From Staphylotrichum longicolle (lineage: Eukaryota; Ascomycota; Sordariomycetes; Sordariales; Chaetomiaceae): a stretch of 64,000 nt of DNA. Every line of letters begins with the position of its first letter. Position 1 is the stretch's first letter. Under the pieces are notes generated by a model, which was not told the DNA's origin, ran no database searches, and saw nothing but the letters and a program-made list of their open reading frames with translations. The stretch covers positions 11,346,001-11,410,000 of the forward strand of contig JAHCVI010000001.1 of NCBI GenBank assembly GCA_019096155.1, given 5' to 3'. The position numbers were made by a program, and so were the translations under genes. Below, in pieces: positions 53,618 to 64,000 of this stretch.

Positions 53618-56012
53618 ATGCCGCGCCACTCCACAATTGGTACACTGTGTGCCGACTGTCAAGGTTTGCGCCTCAACGATGAAGGCTGTGGCGGGTTCAT
53701 GGGGCTATCGGACGAGGGAATACCGAGACTCAGGTTCGAAAAAGAAGAGACCAAGGGATACGCGGCGGGAATCCTGAAGCTCTTGATGAGCCAACGGCGA
53801 ACCGATTCCTCGCCCGGCTTTCCGGTGCTGGCCAAGTCAGGTTGCAGCTTCTGTGGCTTCCTACGCACCGCTATCCTACAAGCAAATGTGCAGGCTCTAC
53901 AGCAACAAACAGACGTTGTGATTCACCTTGCATATGCCTGGGGAATGCGCAACTGCGGAGAGTCCGACGAGGAAGGACTTCAGGCACTGGATGTCGAATT
54001 CCATGATGCCCCAGGGCGCAACGCTGGGCTTCTTTCGATTTCCCATCTACTGTAGCGCAGGTATGTCATCATCATCGTTGCCGTAGGTGCTGTATCTTGC
54101 TGACCCCCCCGGGTTCCCTTGGTTACCTGAAGAGGTAGATGCCGCCGCAGATTGGTTAGGACTTGTCAGCCTGCCCCCACGCCCGGAATCGCTTTGCCCC
54201 GAGAACGTGTCCTTCATCAAACTCGCCATAGAATCTTGCGTGACGGACTGCCATCCACCGATGAAGACGTGTTTTTCTCCTACAAGATTGCTCCACATCG
54301 GAATAGACCCAACCGCAGACCCGCGCCTGATTATCACGGCAGATCTGCTTGGCACAACGACTAGTAGTAGACCTATTCGATATGCGGCAGTAAGCTACTG
54401 CTGGGGAAGCGCAGCAGACGCCCTTGCTCAGACCAAGACCACGCCAGCGAACCTACCTGACAGACTACGCGCAATCCCGATTTGCGAGATGTCGGCGACA
54501 ATGCAAGACTCCGTTGCCGTTTGCAAGGCCCTATCCATACGCTATCTCTGGATCGATGCTCTTTGTATCATCCAGGACCCGGCCGATCCGAGCGACTGGG
54601 AAAGGGAAAGCGAGCGGGTAGGCCAGGTATACCAGCACGCATACTTCACCATTTGTGCCATGGCGCCGCCCAGCTGCCACCAAAGCTTCCTCGCCCGCTC
54701 CCAGCACACCATCCAGTTTGATTTCCAGTCCTCGCTCTACTTGCCAGCACGGGGACAATATACCCTCCATTTCGCAGGCCTGTCTAGCGGCGTTCCCGTC
54801 TTCGAGCCCATGCTCATCGACTTGTACAATTCTCCATGGGACAAACGCGGCTGGGTCTACCAGGAACAGGAGCTCTCGCCGAAGAAACTGCTGTTTGGGC
54901 AGCACATGGTATACTTCGAGTGTGGCCGTAACAGATTGTCGGAAAATGGAGAGGTCTTTTCCCAGGACGACGCCGTCGACTGGAGTCGTTGGACGAACTT
55001 CACCCCAGAGCAAGTGTATCGGGATTTCCGGGAAGCCATCCGGAAATACTCATCGCGAAGCCTTTCGTACGAATCCGACCGGTTGCCCGCTCTGGCTGGA
55101 GTTGCAAAATGCGTGTTTGAGTGCACGGGGAGCAAGTATTTGGCCGGCCTGTGGATGGAAGACTTGCATATCGCGTTGCTGTGGGTGGCAAAAGGTCCCG
55201 GGATAAGGCAAAGCCTAGCAAAGCGCCTGGAGTTGCTCCGGGCGTCGAGGGGCTCGGGCGCCCCCTCGTGGTCCTGGGTGTCTCACCCGGGCTATATCGA
55301 GCACAGCTTGTTTGCTTGTCTACGTGGTCTTGGGACCGACTCGCACCTCCGCCCGGAGTATACTAGCATTGATGGCTGGACTGCCCTCAAGGGCGCGGGG
55401 CTGAAACAATTCGGTGAGGTGAGAAGTGGCACCATACGCATCCGATGCAAGTTGCTCCCTGTACCGGCGGATTTTGTCCTGAAAGGGAATTCCACTCAGC
55501 AGCGTCTGACCATCTGTCGGGAGTCCGATCACACAGCCGTCGTCGCATATTGCTGTCTCGACTGGATGGAGAGTTGTGCAGATTTCCCGGGGAAACTAAG
55601 AATGCTGTTGGTATCCAGCGGGTGTAATATGTGGGAGGACGACGAAGTAGATGATGAGCAAGACAAGGGGAATGGCGGCCAAGACGAGGACATTGAGGAC
55701 GCACAGGGTAACGCGAGCGAGGATGAAGACGTATCTGAGAATGGCGATGGGGATGCGGGCGACGCATGTCAAGGAAGAGTGTTGGAGCGTGGTATACACA
55801 GCCCTAGCCCAGACACAGCATCGGGAGAGTGGGAGACCTGTGCGTTCTGCAACGATGAGAAGCACAGCCGGCATGTCCTGGGTCTCATCGTTCATCCAGC
55901 TGAGACAACAGGCGAATATTATCGCGTGGGAGTCTTCGAATCGCGCGCGAATCACGCGGGAGGGGAGCAGCTTTTCAGCGGCTTGGAGGATGTATGGATA
56001 GAACTTGTATGA
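53618..56012 (+). CDS. HET-domain protein, one frame break in exon 1
   Basis: Heterokaryon-incompatibility (HET) domains trigger cell death when unlike fungal strains fuse. Exon 1 runs 53618-54060 and exon 2 54139-56012, joined by a 78-nt intron with donor GTATGT and a CTGAC branch. The HET domain is clear in exon 2: AVSYCWG, SIRYLWIDALCIIQDPADPSDWERESERVGQVYQHAYFTI and WDKRGWVYQEQELSPKKLLFG. The N-terminus has Cys-x2-Cys and Cys-x2-Cys pairs (LCADCQG and GCSFCGF). Between HDAP (about 54008) and the splice the frame must gain one base to read QGATLGFFRFPIYCSA; the extra base sits in the CCCC run at 54009-54012. Reading the frame as it stands gives a 145-residue truncated product. The C-terminus is acidic. 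HET genes often decay, so this could be real. Confidence 0.78.
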
Positions 56013-56603
56013 TGATGATTTCCTACCAAGATACAGTCCATCATTTACTATTGCGAGGCAAAGGGCAGACATCCGGATTCTACTCGGCGATAAAAACTTA
56101 GTTGTCAGCTGGTTGATCTGCTCAGTTTTCCCTTCCATCATGATGAAGACCACCGCTGCTACGCTTTCTCAGAGAAAGGCGGCCATATTTGCTTGAGGAG
56201 ATGCCAACAGCGGATTCTTGCATTCCAAGAACATTCTTGACCTGTTCGCATCTCACCACCCAACCTTGTTTCCAAACCAACACGGCTTGAAGAGATCAGT
56301 ACTGCCATTGACAAAGAGGCCCATTGAGACCATTACCACCGTACTGTCTAAGGGTCTTGAGGTCCTGCCGGAGCTGGTACGGCGTCGAGTGTCAAGAGAC
56401 AGGTTGGAGAAAAAAGGTAGGGGTGGAATGGTGTCTAATATGGAGCACAACTCTGATTTGATAGGTATCGGTACAAAAAGAAAAGTGCAAGCTGGAGTCA
56501 TCCCCTGGAGAGAACCAAACAACGCGTAGACTGCTCACACGAGTTGGCACCCTTTCATTACTCTCTGTCAGCCGGTGGCATCAGGCCAAACAAGAACTTT
56601 CGA
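56013..56603. other. Convergent intergenic, HET to CFEM-like gene
   Basis: About 590 bp. A 103-codon frame at 56218-56529 has no family resemblance and is not called. Nothing else is seen. Confidence 0.45.
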
Positions 56604-57616
56604 TTAATTATTAGTGTTGCAACTATCTGCCTCCTCCCTTTCCCACTGACTTTCCACTTCGCCTTCGTCTCGTCCCATCCTTGGCTCGCTTTTTCTTGTT
56701 CTCCATTGCCGAACAGGCGAGGCAGGGCACCAGTACGCCAAAGCAGACAGCAGAAGGGTGAGCCCGGGAATCACAGTGCCCAGAACAATCGACAACTTGT
56801 CAGACGGAGGCAGCGTTTCACCTCCGGGAGACGCAGACGTGGATGGCGCTGCAGTCGCGGTTGTGGGAGGGGATTGACCCCGCGATGTTTGTGTCTCCTC
56901 CGACTTAGTGGTCGAAGAGGTCGACGAGGTAGTAGGCGGCGTTGCTGAGGACCTAGGACAGAAGTCAGCAGTCGGATCTTCATAAACGCCCGGCCATGGC
57001 AAAAAGTTGAGAGTGATCGCCAGGTGAGTGGCCGTCTGCAACAGACCACCACGGAAACTGGGACGGGCTTTACCAAGAATAGAGCCAAGCTGAAGTTGAC
57101 CGTGAGGCGATTGCTCGAGCCGATGGTAACGTACACGGTTTGCACAGCCACTGGGTCAGAGGTGGCGGACACGGTCTGGACAGCTCTCGTGGCCGCCGCC
57201 GTCGTCGTCGGCTGGGTGGTTGAGATGGTGGGTGTTGGTTTCGCCGGCGCGATTTTTGGTGTGCAGTACGCCAAGTATAAACTGGTTGCCATATCCGTGT
57301 CCTGTGTGTTCTTTGAGCACCTCGAATTGACGCAGGTGCTCAAGAACGAGACCGCAACGGATTGCTGATCCGCGCGACAGAAGCACCAGTTTGGCGATCC
57401 TTTATTCGCCGGTAGATCGCAGCTGAGGGCTTGCCCGATAGTGTCATAGGAATCCGGACTCGCGGCCCAGCCTGCCCAGTAGCATTGTTTCGCGCAAACG
57501 CGTTGGCGGCCATAGTCGTCGAGCGAGGACATGGATTGTGGCGAATCAAGGTCTGACAAGGCGAGTACGGCCGAGATGAGAGCAAGGAGGGCGATGCCCT
57601 TTGTGAGCGCCGCCAT
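56604..57616 (-). CDS. CFEM-like eight-cysteine membrane protein
   Basis: Two exons, 57616-57135 and 56952-56604, with a 182-nt intron (GTACGT donor, CTGAC branch and CCTAG acceptor); product about 276 aa. It has a signal peptide (MAALTKGIALLALISAVLA), then eight cysteines in the order C-x3-C...C...C-x-C...C-x4-C...C (CAKQC, LSC, WCFC, TCVNSRC, YC), which resembles the CFEM domain of fungal cell-surface proteins. A Ser/Thr-rich stalk, one membrane helix (LSIVLGTVIPGLTLLLSALAYW) and a charged cytosolic tail follow. CFEM proteins take part in haem binding, adhesion or host sensing; which applies is unknown. The intron boundary is a best guess by phase. Reading through it gives an Arg-rich tail without a membrane helix. 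Confidence 0.7.
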
Positions 57617-58726
57617 TGGATTGCTTGGGTCGTTTCCCGCACGCCTAAAAAGAGACCAGGAAGACGAAGGACAAATCTTGACACCACAGCGGACCTGTTG
57701 CGCTTTATCAGACTGGCCCCTGTTGGCTCAGACGGGGGATTCTGGGCTTGATCACGCCCAATTGTCTCGGTGGCTTTGAATGGCGATTTGTGATTGGCGT
57801 TGAAGAGGCTCAGCTTGGGCAGAAGGCAGAGCTCAGCAGGCGATAATTAGCTCGGGAGGTGCCTGCTCAAGCCACCGAGGCTGCGGACAGCCTGGAGGGC
57901 TTGTTGTCCGAACCTCGGAAACATGCCTGCCCGCCTCCCAAACCAGATACCCCTCGATCTCGTTGGAAGGAGAAATGCCAAACGCTGCTGGGAAGCACAT
58001 GAGGACGGATCTGCTACGGTGGTCATTTTCTAGGAGGCTCCAGAAGGGCCAGAGGGGACAAACTCTAGAGGACTTGTGCACGAGCGAGGCGAAGCTCAAC
58101 ATTTTTCGAGAGAGTGGTGGCGCCGTGGCTTCGGCTAGAGAAGCACGGTATCGGCGGCTGAAAAGGGCCATCCAAAACAAGCAACCCAAAGCAAGCCCAG
58201 GGCCAATGAGAACTGACGCCCTGACTCCGCGCAGACCCCTGCGTCCCCCTACGCATGATTTCCCACTAGAGAGAGAAATTGGTGGCTCTCTGGCTCTCAT
58301 CCGCTTTTCTTGTTGCCTTGACTGGTCTCTTACCGCATTGCTCGTCGTGCTTGATTTTGCCCCGTGCCTGCACCATCTCCTTGGCAGACAAACCCAAGGT
58401 CTTCCATTATTCTGATGATCGGGGCCTCGTTTTCCGTTGAGGTCATTTCTAGGCCGAATGAAGGACTCGGCTGGAGGTAACTTAGGTGAGTATTATAGCT
58501 TCTCTATAACTCACGTGTCCAGGTGCTAATGTAGGCACTGTATCTAATTTTCTTAGGAGATATAAATCTCTCGACTTACTTCGGAATACGTGGCTGAGCT
58601 TTGCTACGCCTTGACAATATCTTAAAGCCAATTCGACAGCGGGTTACTCGCTCCCTACCGGTAAAACCGAAATCAACTATGAGGGTCGCGGAATGGAAGA
58701 CATCGATGGACGGGTGTAGGATGAGT
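57617..58726. other. Gene-free interval of 1.1 kb
   Basis: No gene is supported. Around 58430-58720 the sequence is visibly more AT-rich than the rest of the window. Confidence 0.5.
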
Positions 58727-59384
58727 CTACTTAAGGTAGTACTTAACGAGCAGTTCCCCTCCCACTGAAAGAAGCGCGGCCATTAAGGCGGATGCAACCC
58801 CAATGTAGCCTACGACCTCTACGTAGCTGGAAACCACAAGGGAGAGACAAATAATAGCTGCAATGACGAGCATATACATGAGCTTGGATGTCCATATCTG
58901 GCATACATCTGGCTTCGGAGGCATAGTATGCGCAAGTGTGAATGACAAGTTGAACGCCAACCCGAAAAGCAGCCAGCTGACCGCAAGCAGGATCCGTGTG
59001 GCTGACGAGTCGAATCTACCATGCTGAGAAATCTCTTTAGGGTCCGAAATGCCTGTGACAATGAGACCGAATGTGATGGATAACCCAAGCGCGGATGTGG
59101 TCCCCATATTCTTGTAGAACTTGTCGAAAACCTCTTTCTGCCGCGAGTTTTTGCCATGGTTCTGCAAAACTACAGCCAACAGTTTGGCCAGGTCCTCCTC
59201 GGTGACCACGTTTAAAGTCCTAAAAGAGTCTTAGAAAGGGTACCGGATGGGAAGAAAGATAGAGAACCTACTGCGGTTGCACGCCAGACTGTGGTGACTG
59301 ATCAACACCGTTGTCCGGAATAGAAACACCTGGGAATGAAACCGCCGAGATGGCGCTCCCCACTTTCTGCTTCAATTTGGACAT
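58727..59384 (-). CDS. Small four-helix membrane protein, unknown
   Basis: Two exons, 59384-59272 and 59219-58727, with a 52-nt intron; product 201 aa. Splicing joins ...SGVQPQ to TLNVVTEEDLAKLL in phase. After a polar N-terminus and a short amphipathic stretch there are four hydrophobic segments: ALGLSITFGLIVTGI, ILLAVSWLLFGLAFNLSFTL, LMYMLVIAAIICLSLVVSS and VVGYIGVASALMAALLSVGG. No family is recognised. Its place in the accessory tract, beyond a HET-domain gene, makes a membrane effector or sensor role conceivable, but this is only positional inference. Confidence 0.7.
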
Positions 59385-59838
59385 TTTGGACGCGGTGACA
59401 GCCTCCTCCACAGTGGATGGAAAGTTAATGAATCCAGCGAGTAAGATGAGGGTGATGATGAAAGATGACCGGGACTTTCGATAAGAAATATGGCTGTATC
59501 TGTAGGCCTTTTATCTAGAATCAATAGGAAGGTTTAACGATATCTGGAGCACCAACGATAGTCCGTGGCGTCTCGGATTAGCTCTCGTACTCGTATGAGG
59601 TGCTTGAATCAATGAACTTCCTCAGACTGACGTAAGTGGTGAGCATTTCTTTCGTGTAGGGTCGAGCGAAGAATTGACATCAACTATTGCCTGAGCGCTA
59701 ATAATAAATAACGACAAAGACCACGGGTGTTTGCGTCCTGTAACGGGCTGAGCCCTGCTGCGGCCTCATCCATGCCGAGCTCTTCGCCAGGTCAGTTTTG
59801 CCTGCGATGATGAACCCACGGAGAAGAGCCTCGCAGAT
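59385..59838. other. Intergenic, AT-richer than average
   Basis: About 450 bp holding the promoter of the four-helix gene on the minus strand and the 3' flank of the next minus-strand gene. No gene is seen. Confidence 0.5.
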
Positions 59839-60464
59839 TTAGAACAGATACACCTGGGGCGTCGTCCAGGTAGACACAATCTCCGCCTCCCAGTCACGAT
59901 GCGCGCGCTTGTGAATCTCCAGAGCCACTGACGAAATGTGCGCCCAGTCGACCGAACGGCACAAGGAAGACCTGGCTCGATGGCCGGCTCTCACCATGAC
60001 AATGATGGATTGTCTTCTCTTCCCGCCGGGAGAGAAAACAGAGCCGAAGCCAAGGATTAACCTCGAACTAGTGGACAAGATGAGGGCCGAGTTCCCAACA
60101 ATCGGTGAAGAGGGTGGTATTTCTCACCCAGCTCTGCAACTTGGTCGCAAGATTGTCGAAAGCGATGGTTGATTGCCAAAACCGATAATTTCTCTTCTCG
60201 TGCTCGGTGCATTGTCTGTTCGGCTCCCAACCTGGAATGTTTGACTCGGGCGGGTCAGCCTCGCCTACCTCGCCTGGCATTGCAATAACCATTGTAAGGT
60301 TGCTGGAAGGGGTGAGGCTGAGTCGGTAAAGGTGGAGCAGTTCCCGCCTTGAAGACGGTGACCTTGTCCAGGATGTCGGGGCGCGGTCTTGGTAGCGGCG
60401 CCGTTTGCATCTGATAGTCCCACTCTCCAAAAAACTCGGGATTCGGCCGTTGGAAGGTGTTCAT
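59839..60464 (-). CDS. Four-exon orphan protein (hypothetical)
   Basis: Proposed exons are 60464-60290, 60231-60128, 60067-59995 and 59927-59839, totalling 441 nt (146 aa). Introns of 58, 60 and 67 nt all restore phase, and the donors of introns 2 and 3 (GTGAGA) are strong; intron 1 has a weaker GTTATT donor. The reconstructed chain runs from MNTFQRPNPEFFGEWDY through FWQSTIAFDNLATKLQSW and REEKTIHHCHVALEIHKRAH to TWTTPQVYLF. No family is recognised. The same frame is open for about 40 codons upstream of 60464 (for example HPYSITGRLTQHHGGNSEL), so the N-terminus may be longer, with an extra 5' exon up to about 60784. The support is splice logic and protein-like composition only. Confidence 0.45.
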
Positions 60465-61431
60465 GACCAACTCGCTGTTTCCGCCATGGTGTTGGGTGAG
60501 CCGACCGGTGATGGAGTAGGGGTGGGTTTTGCATGCGGGAGATGTCTGTGGTCCGCCGATGCCTTTAGAACCTCCTGAATCACTTGGAGTTGGCTCTCAA
60601 CATTATTTCCTGGTCTATGCGCTGGCAAAATGTTCCCCTCGGGTCCCGCAACGCGTAGCGCGGAAATGACTGACACCTCCTTTCCCCGCAAGGGGGTCTG
60701 GAGACACTGTTTACTCCACCATCGGTACAAGCCTGAAACGGCCCTCGAGTTTTTCAGTTTCCTTGTAGCGCTGCAGAACAACATGAGCTTAAGCCGGGTT
60801 TCGTCAGCTCAGGGGTAACTACCAGACTCTGTGCATTTGTCACTAACGTTCCGGTTCCAGACTTTACTCAGGCTAACTCAGCTATGACAAACCCTCAACA
60901 ACGACTGGACGTGTGGAGGTTTTGATAGTAGCCTTTTGGATTTTCAATGCGGGCTGCGGTACTACGCTGCGCTGATATATCCGTTAGTGGCTGCTGTGTA
61001 ACGAACGCCACTGAACGCTTCCCACCAATGCCAGACCCGATGGTACGATGGAGTGGCTGGACGCATACACTCATGAATAAGCACCACAGAATGGTGTTTT
61101 CAGCCACCAGAGAATGGAACATCATCCTGAGGTGAATATCATAATTTCGAGCATTGGACGTGGAGGGGAACAGCCGCTCACCGGTTGCCCCATCTTGCCC
61201 CCTATTCTTCACAGCGGCTGAACATGGACGTATTCCGTCGTGAGTAAGCACCCATACGCGGAGTCCTGGAGCCTAGACTATGGGACTTGGCTGCCTCTCC
61301 TCAGCTGTTGATCGTATTATTTATTGATCGCCTGCTCGCCGAGTCTAACTCCAGGATTGCCCACACACCAACCATCCTGCCTCCTCACATAGCTTGGCAC
61401 AACCCTTAATCCACAAACCGCTGCAAACACC
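60465..61431. other. Intergenic or 5' part of the orphan gene
   Basis: About 970 bp. A minus-strand frame at 60461-60784 (MLFCSATRKLKN...) could contribute an upstream exon to the orphan gene; otherwise I see nothing supportable. Confidence 0.4.
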
Positions 61432-62027
61432 ATGCTCGCTCTCACCTTCTTCGCCAGCGCAGCCCTCCTAGCCCAGGGCGCCCTCAGCGAAGGCATCCAC
61501 CTCCTTAACTGCTACTCCATGACCGGCACCCCCTGGCCGCACACCGCCATCTCCCTTGTCGCGGTACGCTCATTTCCATCATCCCTCTCGCCCAGAAAAC
61601 TAATACGTGTCTCGTGTCATCCCCATTAGTACTGCGCCAACGACGCCGACTGCAGCAAGACGTCCTACTTCCTCCCCTCCTCCGACGTATGCATCATGTC
61701 GAACACGACCGACGCCACCTTCCACCAGTGGGCCGACGGCACCGACCAGAGCTGCACGTTCCCGAGCTCGGGCGTCACGTTTAGCTGGAACATCCCGACG
61801 ACGATTGGGTGGGATCCGGTTTATTCGCCTGCTGGGTATGTATCTACCTTTGTTCACTCCTTTTCCCATGGTTAGTATTTGTTGTATTGGGTAGCTGACT
61901 GTGGGCTCTTGTCGAAAACAGGACGGGCTCCAATGGGTACAGGAGTTTTGATGGGTTCAAGGATGATGGCACCCAAGGGGCCGTGTTCGACTTCCACAGC
62001 TGCTCCAAGAGGTACTACTACATCTGA
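61432..62027 (+). CDS. Small secreted six-cysteine protein
   Basis: Three exons: 61432-61563, 61630-61835 and 61922-62027, product 147 aa; introns 66 and 86 nt, the second with a GCTGACT branch. MLALTFFASAALLAQGALS is a signal peptide. The mature part has six cysteines (LLNC, YC, DC, VC, SC and SC), enough for three disulfides, and aromatic-rich stretches such as VTFSWNIPTTIGWDPVYS, ending in CSKRYYYI. Small secreted Cys-rich proteins of this shape are often effectors or antimicrobial proteins in fungi, but no family is recognised and no role should be assumed. Confidence 0.8.
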
Positions 62028-62845
62028 GGGGCGTTGCTGGGGTAGACTTTGCTGCTGGCAATGGGCGGTGGGTGGATGGAGTTGAGGGATGATGAGAGGA
62101 GCGGGGTGGTAGGCAGGGAGGATAGGTGAACGTACGCTCGGTGCATCGGTTGATGGCGTCTTTGCTGGCGGCGGCGACTTCCCCGACGACGTGGATCGCG
62201 TTGATGCTGGCGACGCGTTCCGGGGGTCATGCGGCGGCTGCTGATCTGAAGGTTTGGAGTTGGAGTTCGGCGGTACAGTTATCTAATTATTACTGCTGTT
62301 GCATGGGGGAAACAGCAAGTTTGCTCGCTGACCCGAGCGTGCAAGTCAACTCCCAGCAATTTTGAGATGGAAACTTGTCGTCTGGGACGAGCCCTAGAAG
62401 CTCTCGTCCTGATCGTCTCACACGGTACCTGAGTTGCCTCAACTCGGAGGTTATGATTCGACTTCATAACGGTACCTCTATTCCACTCCCAGCCCTGCAA
62501 AGAAAGAACCAACAAACAAAGACCCAAAGGCCAAAAACACGGAAACCACACTGTACTGTCAAGGCGTGGCTGCGCTGGGGTGTTCAATGTCGACCAACCG
62601 CATGTTAGTTTTAGAAGTGGCCCGCTTTTTTATGGCGTGTAACGCCAGAATGTGTGTGGCCAAGTCCCTAAAATCATTGGGAAACTGGGGGGTTCATCAT
62701 CTCTCTTGTCCAACACCACCGACCACCCTCCACCCTCCAGCCTCCCGGCCCCCAACCACCTCACCTTGCAAATAAATACGGAGCGCCCGCGCTCGCCCAC
62801 GCCCGCCCACACTCGCCCACCCCCTTTCCCTTCGGGAACGAAACA
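62028..62845. other. Intergenic between secreted protein and kinase-like gene
   Basis: About 820 bp. The last 150 bp are rich in CCACC and CGCCCAC words, typical of a fungal leader. No gene is supported. Confidence 0.5.
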
Positions 62846-64000
62846 ATGGGTTCGAACTGGTTTTCGCGCTGCGAGTTGGACCAGCGGTTCACTTCTACCA
62901 TGCGATTACCCTTTCTCCCATCCGGGAGCGGCATGAAGTGGCTCGTGTACGACTGGGACCAGCGAAGTGTGATTAATGTCTATATCCCGGGCCCCGATGT
63001 CGAGGAGACGTTCGTTTTCGAGGCCGTTGCAAAGTTCATCGAACAGCTCCCGGCCGACGTCGTCGCAGTCAAGCTCGACCGGGCCGGCGACCTCGTGTCA
63101 ACCTCGTCCGACTTGAACCATGACCGCGCCTGGATTCCCTTTTATCCGCCACGCACTGATTTCCCCCGGCGGGTGCCGACCATCCGCCGCCGCGACCTCA
63201 CTGAGGTGGACCGCCTCGGCCTGCAAGTCGACCTAGCTACCTACCCGGACCCGGACCCGTCGCGCCCTGGCGAGAAAAGGAAGGTGGTGTTCAAGTACTA
63301 CCTGGCTGAGAACAGCGTGGTCACTTGGTGGCATGAGGCCAACTGCGTGCTTCGCATGCCTAGTCACCCCAACATTGTGCCATTCGATGCGCTTGTCGTC
63401 GATCGCATTGAACATGTCGATCGCGTTGTCGGCTTCACAACGCGCTACGTTCCGGGTGGGACACTCCACCAGAACAAAGACCGGGTGTTCAAGCTTAAGT
63501 ATCTACAGCAACTCATCAATGTACGTGATGTGATTCTAACTTCTACCCCCCCCTCTTCGTATAGCACTTGACCTAATTATAGTCAATAATAAGGCTGTCG
63601 ACCACCTGAACCTCCGCCTCGGCATCGTTCATGGCGATATATGCCCCTGGAACCTTCTCATCGACGCCAAGACCGACGCGATTCAGCTCTTCGATTTCAA
63701 CTGCGCAGCTAAGCTCGGATGGAAAGGGGACGAGGACCACCGGTTCGAATTCGAATACGAGGAGAACCGGAATGATGTTAAGTTTGTTATCTATACCGTG
63801 TACGAACTGATCACGCGAGAGTTCTGTTTCCGCGAGGAATTCTACCCCGACGAGCTGAATGCGTCCAAGCTGATGAGGAAGGCGAAATGGACGGCGCACA
63901 AAGACGCAAAGCTCGACAGCCCCGTCACCGAGTACCGCCGGGTTCTCAACGACTGGGCGAAGCAGCGGGCCGAGATGGATAAGAAGGTTGACCACTTCAC
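62846..64000 (+). CDS. Protein-kinase-like protein, partial at window end
   Basis: Exon 1 is 62846-63520 and exon 2 starts at 63594 after a 73-nt intron and runs off the window edge, so the C-terminus is missing. A 110-residue N-terminal region of unknown type precedes a kinase-like fold: VVFKYY with the ATP-site Lys, HEANCVLRMPSHPNIVPFDAL, FTTRYVPGGTL, the catalytic loop GIVHGDICPWNLL and LFDFNCAA. The catalytic loop is HGD instead of HRD and the metal site is DFN instead of DFG. Such substitutions are frequent in fungal kinase-like expansions, and activity cannot be judged. The intron acceptor (AATAAG at 63593) is chosen because it restores the frame before AVDHLNLRLG. Confidence 0.8.

Noticed and set aside
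54061..54086. 26-nt intron in the HET gene
   Set aside because: Too short for a fungal spliceosomal intron; the 78-nt intron ending at 54138 has a branch site and fits the phase.
60895..61251. 118-codon minus-strand ORF
   Set aside because: No domain, no splice partner and random composition.

Overview
The window is nuclear DNA from a filamentous ascomycete, most likely a GC-rich member of the Sordariomycetes (Sordariales/Chaetomiaceae-like; this placement is inferred from protein character, not from a search). Genes carry short GT-AG introns of about 45-180 nt with CTGAC/CTAAC branch motifs, intergenic spaces are long, and there are HET, UstYa (DUF3328) and CFEM-like genes and an intron-containing tRNA-Leu. 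I model 24 protein genes and one tRNA gene.

Positions 1-14.7 kb are mostly conserved housekeeping: a SPRY-domain protein (780-2271), the DEAD-box helicase ROK1 (2488-4692) and the pescadillo homologue NOP7 (5190-7169), both for ribosome assembly, the GPI-transamidase subunit PIG-U (7501-8910, divergent from NOP7), an unrecognised acidic protein (9737-10799) and a membrane family-2 glycosyltransferase (13061-14704). Next comes 8.7 kb without a credible protein gene (14705-23369), holding one transcript-like segment near 20.6-21.8 kb. The 23-42.9 kb block is again conserved: SAM37/metaxin, mitochondrial isoleucyl-tRNA synthetase, RNA polymerase I factor Rrn9 with two zinc fingers, a HAD hydrolase, tRNA-Leu(AAG), a C2H2 protein, kinesin-5 (BimC) and a UPF0183 protein.

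From about 43 kb to the end the content is accessory: a UstYa-family oxidase head-to-head with a secreted protein made of 12 near-identical His/Lys-rich repeats, an HNH nuclease, a secreted GH3 beta-glucosidase, a HET-domain protein, a CFEM-like membrane protein, a four-helix membrane protein, a four-exon orphan, a small secreted cysteine-rich protein and a truncated kinase-like protein. The UstYa/repeat-precursor pair is the best candidate for an undescribed system: it has the layout of a fungal ribosomal-peptide (dikaritin-like) cassette, but the repeats contain no aromatic residue.

Four genes (SAM37, UPF0183, HNH, HET) each need one to three single-base corrections to keep one reading frame, and most of the inferred sites are in short homopolymers. 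Assembly error is the simplest explanation, though real decay is possible, above all for the HET gene. Exon coordinates come from reading splice signals and codon phase by eye.
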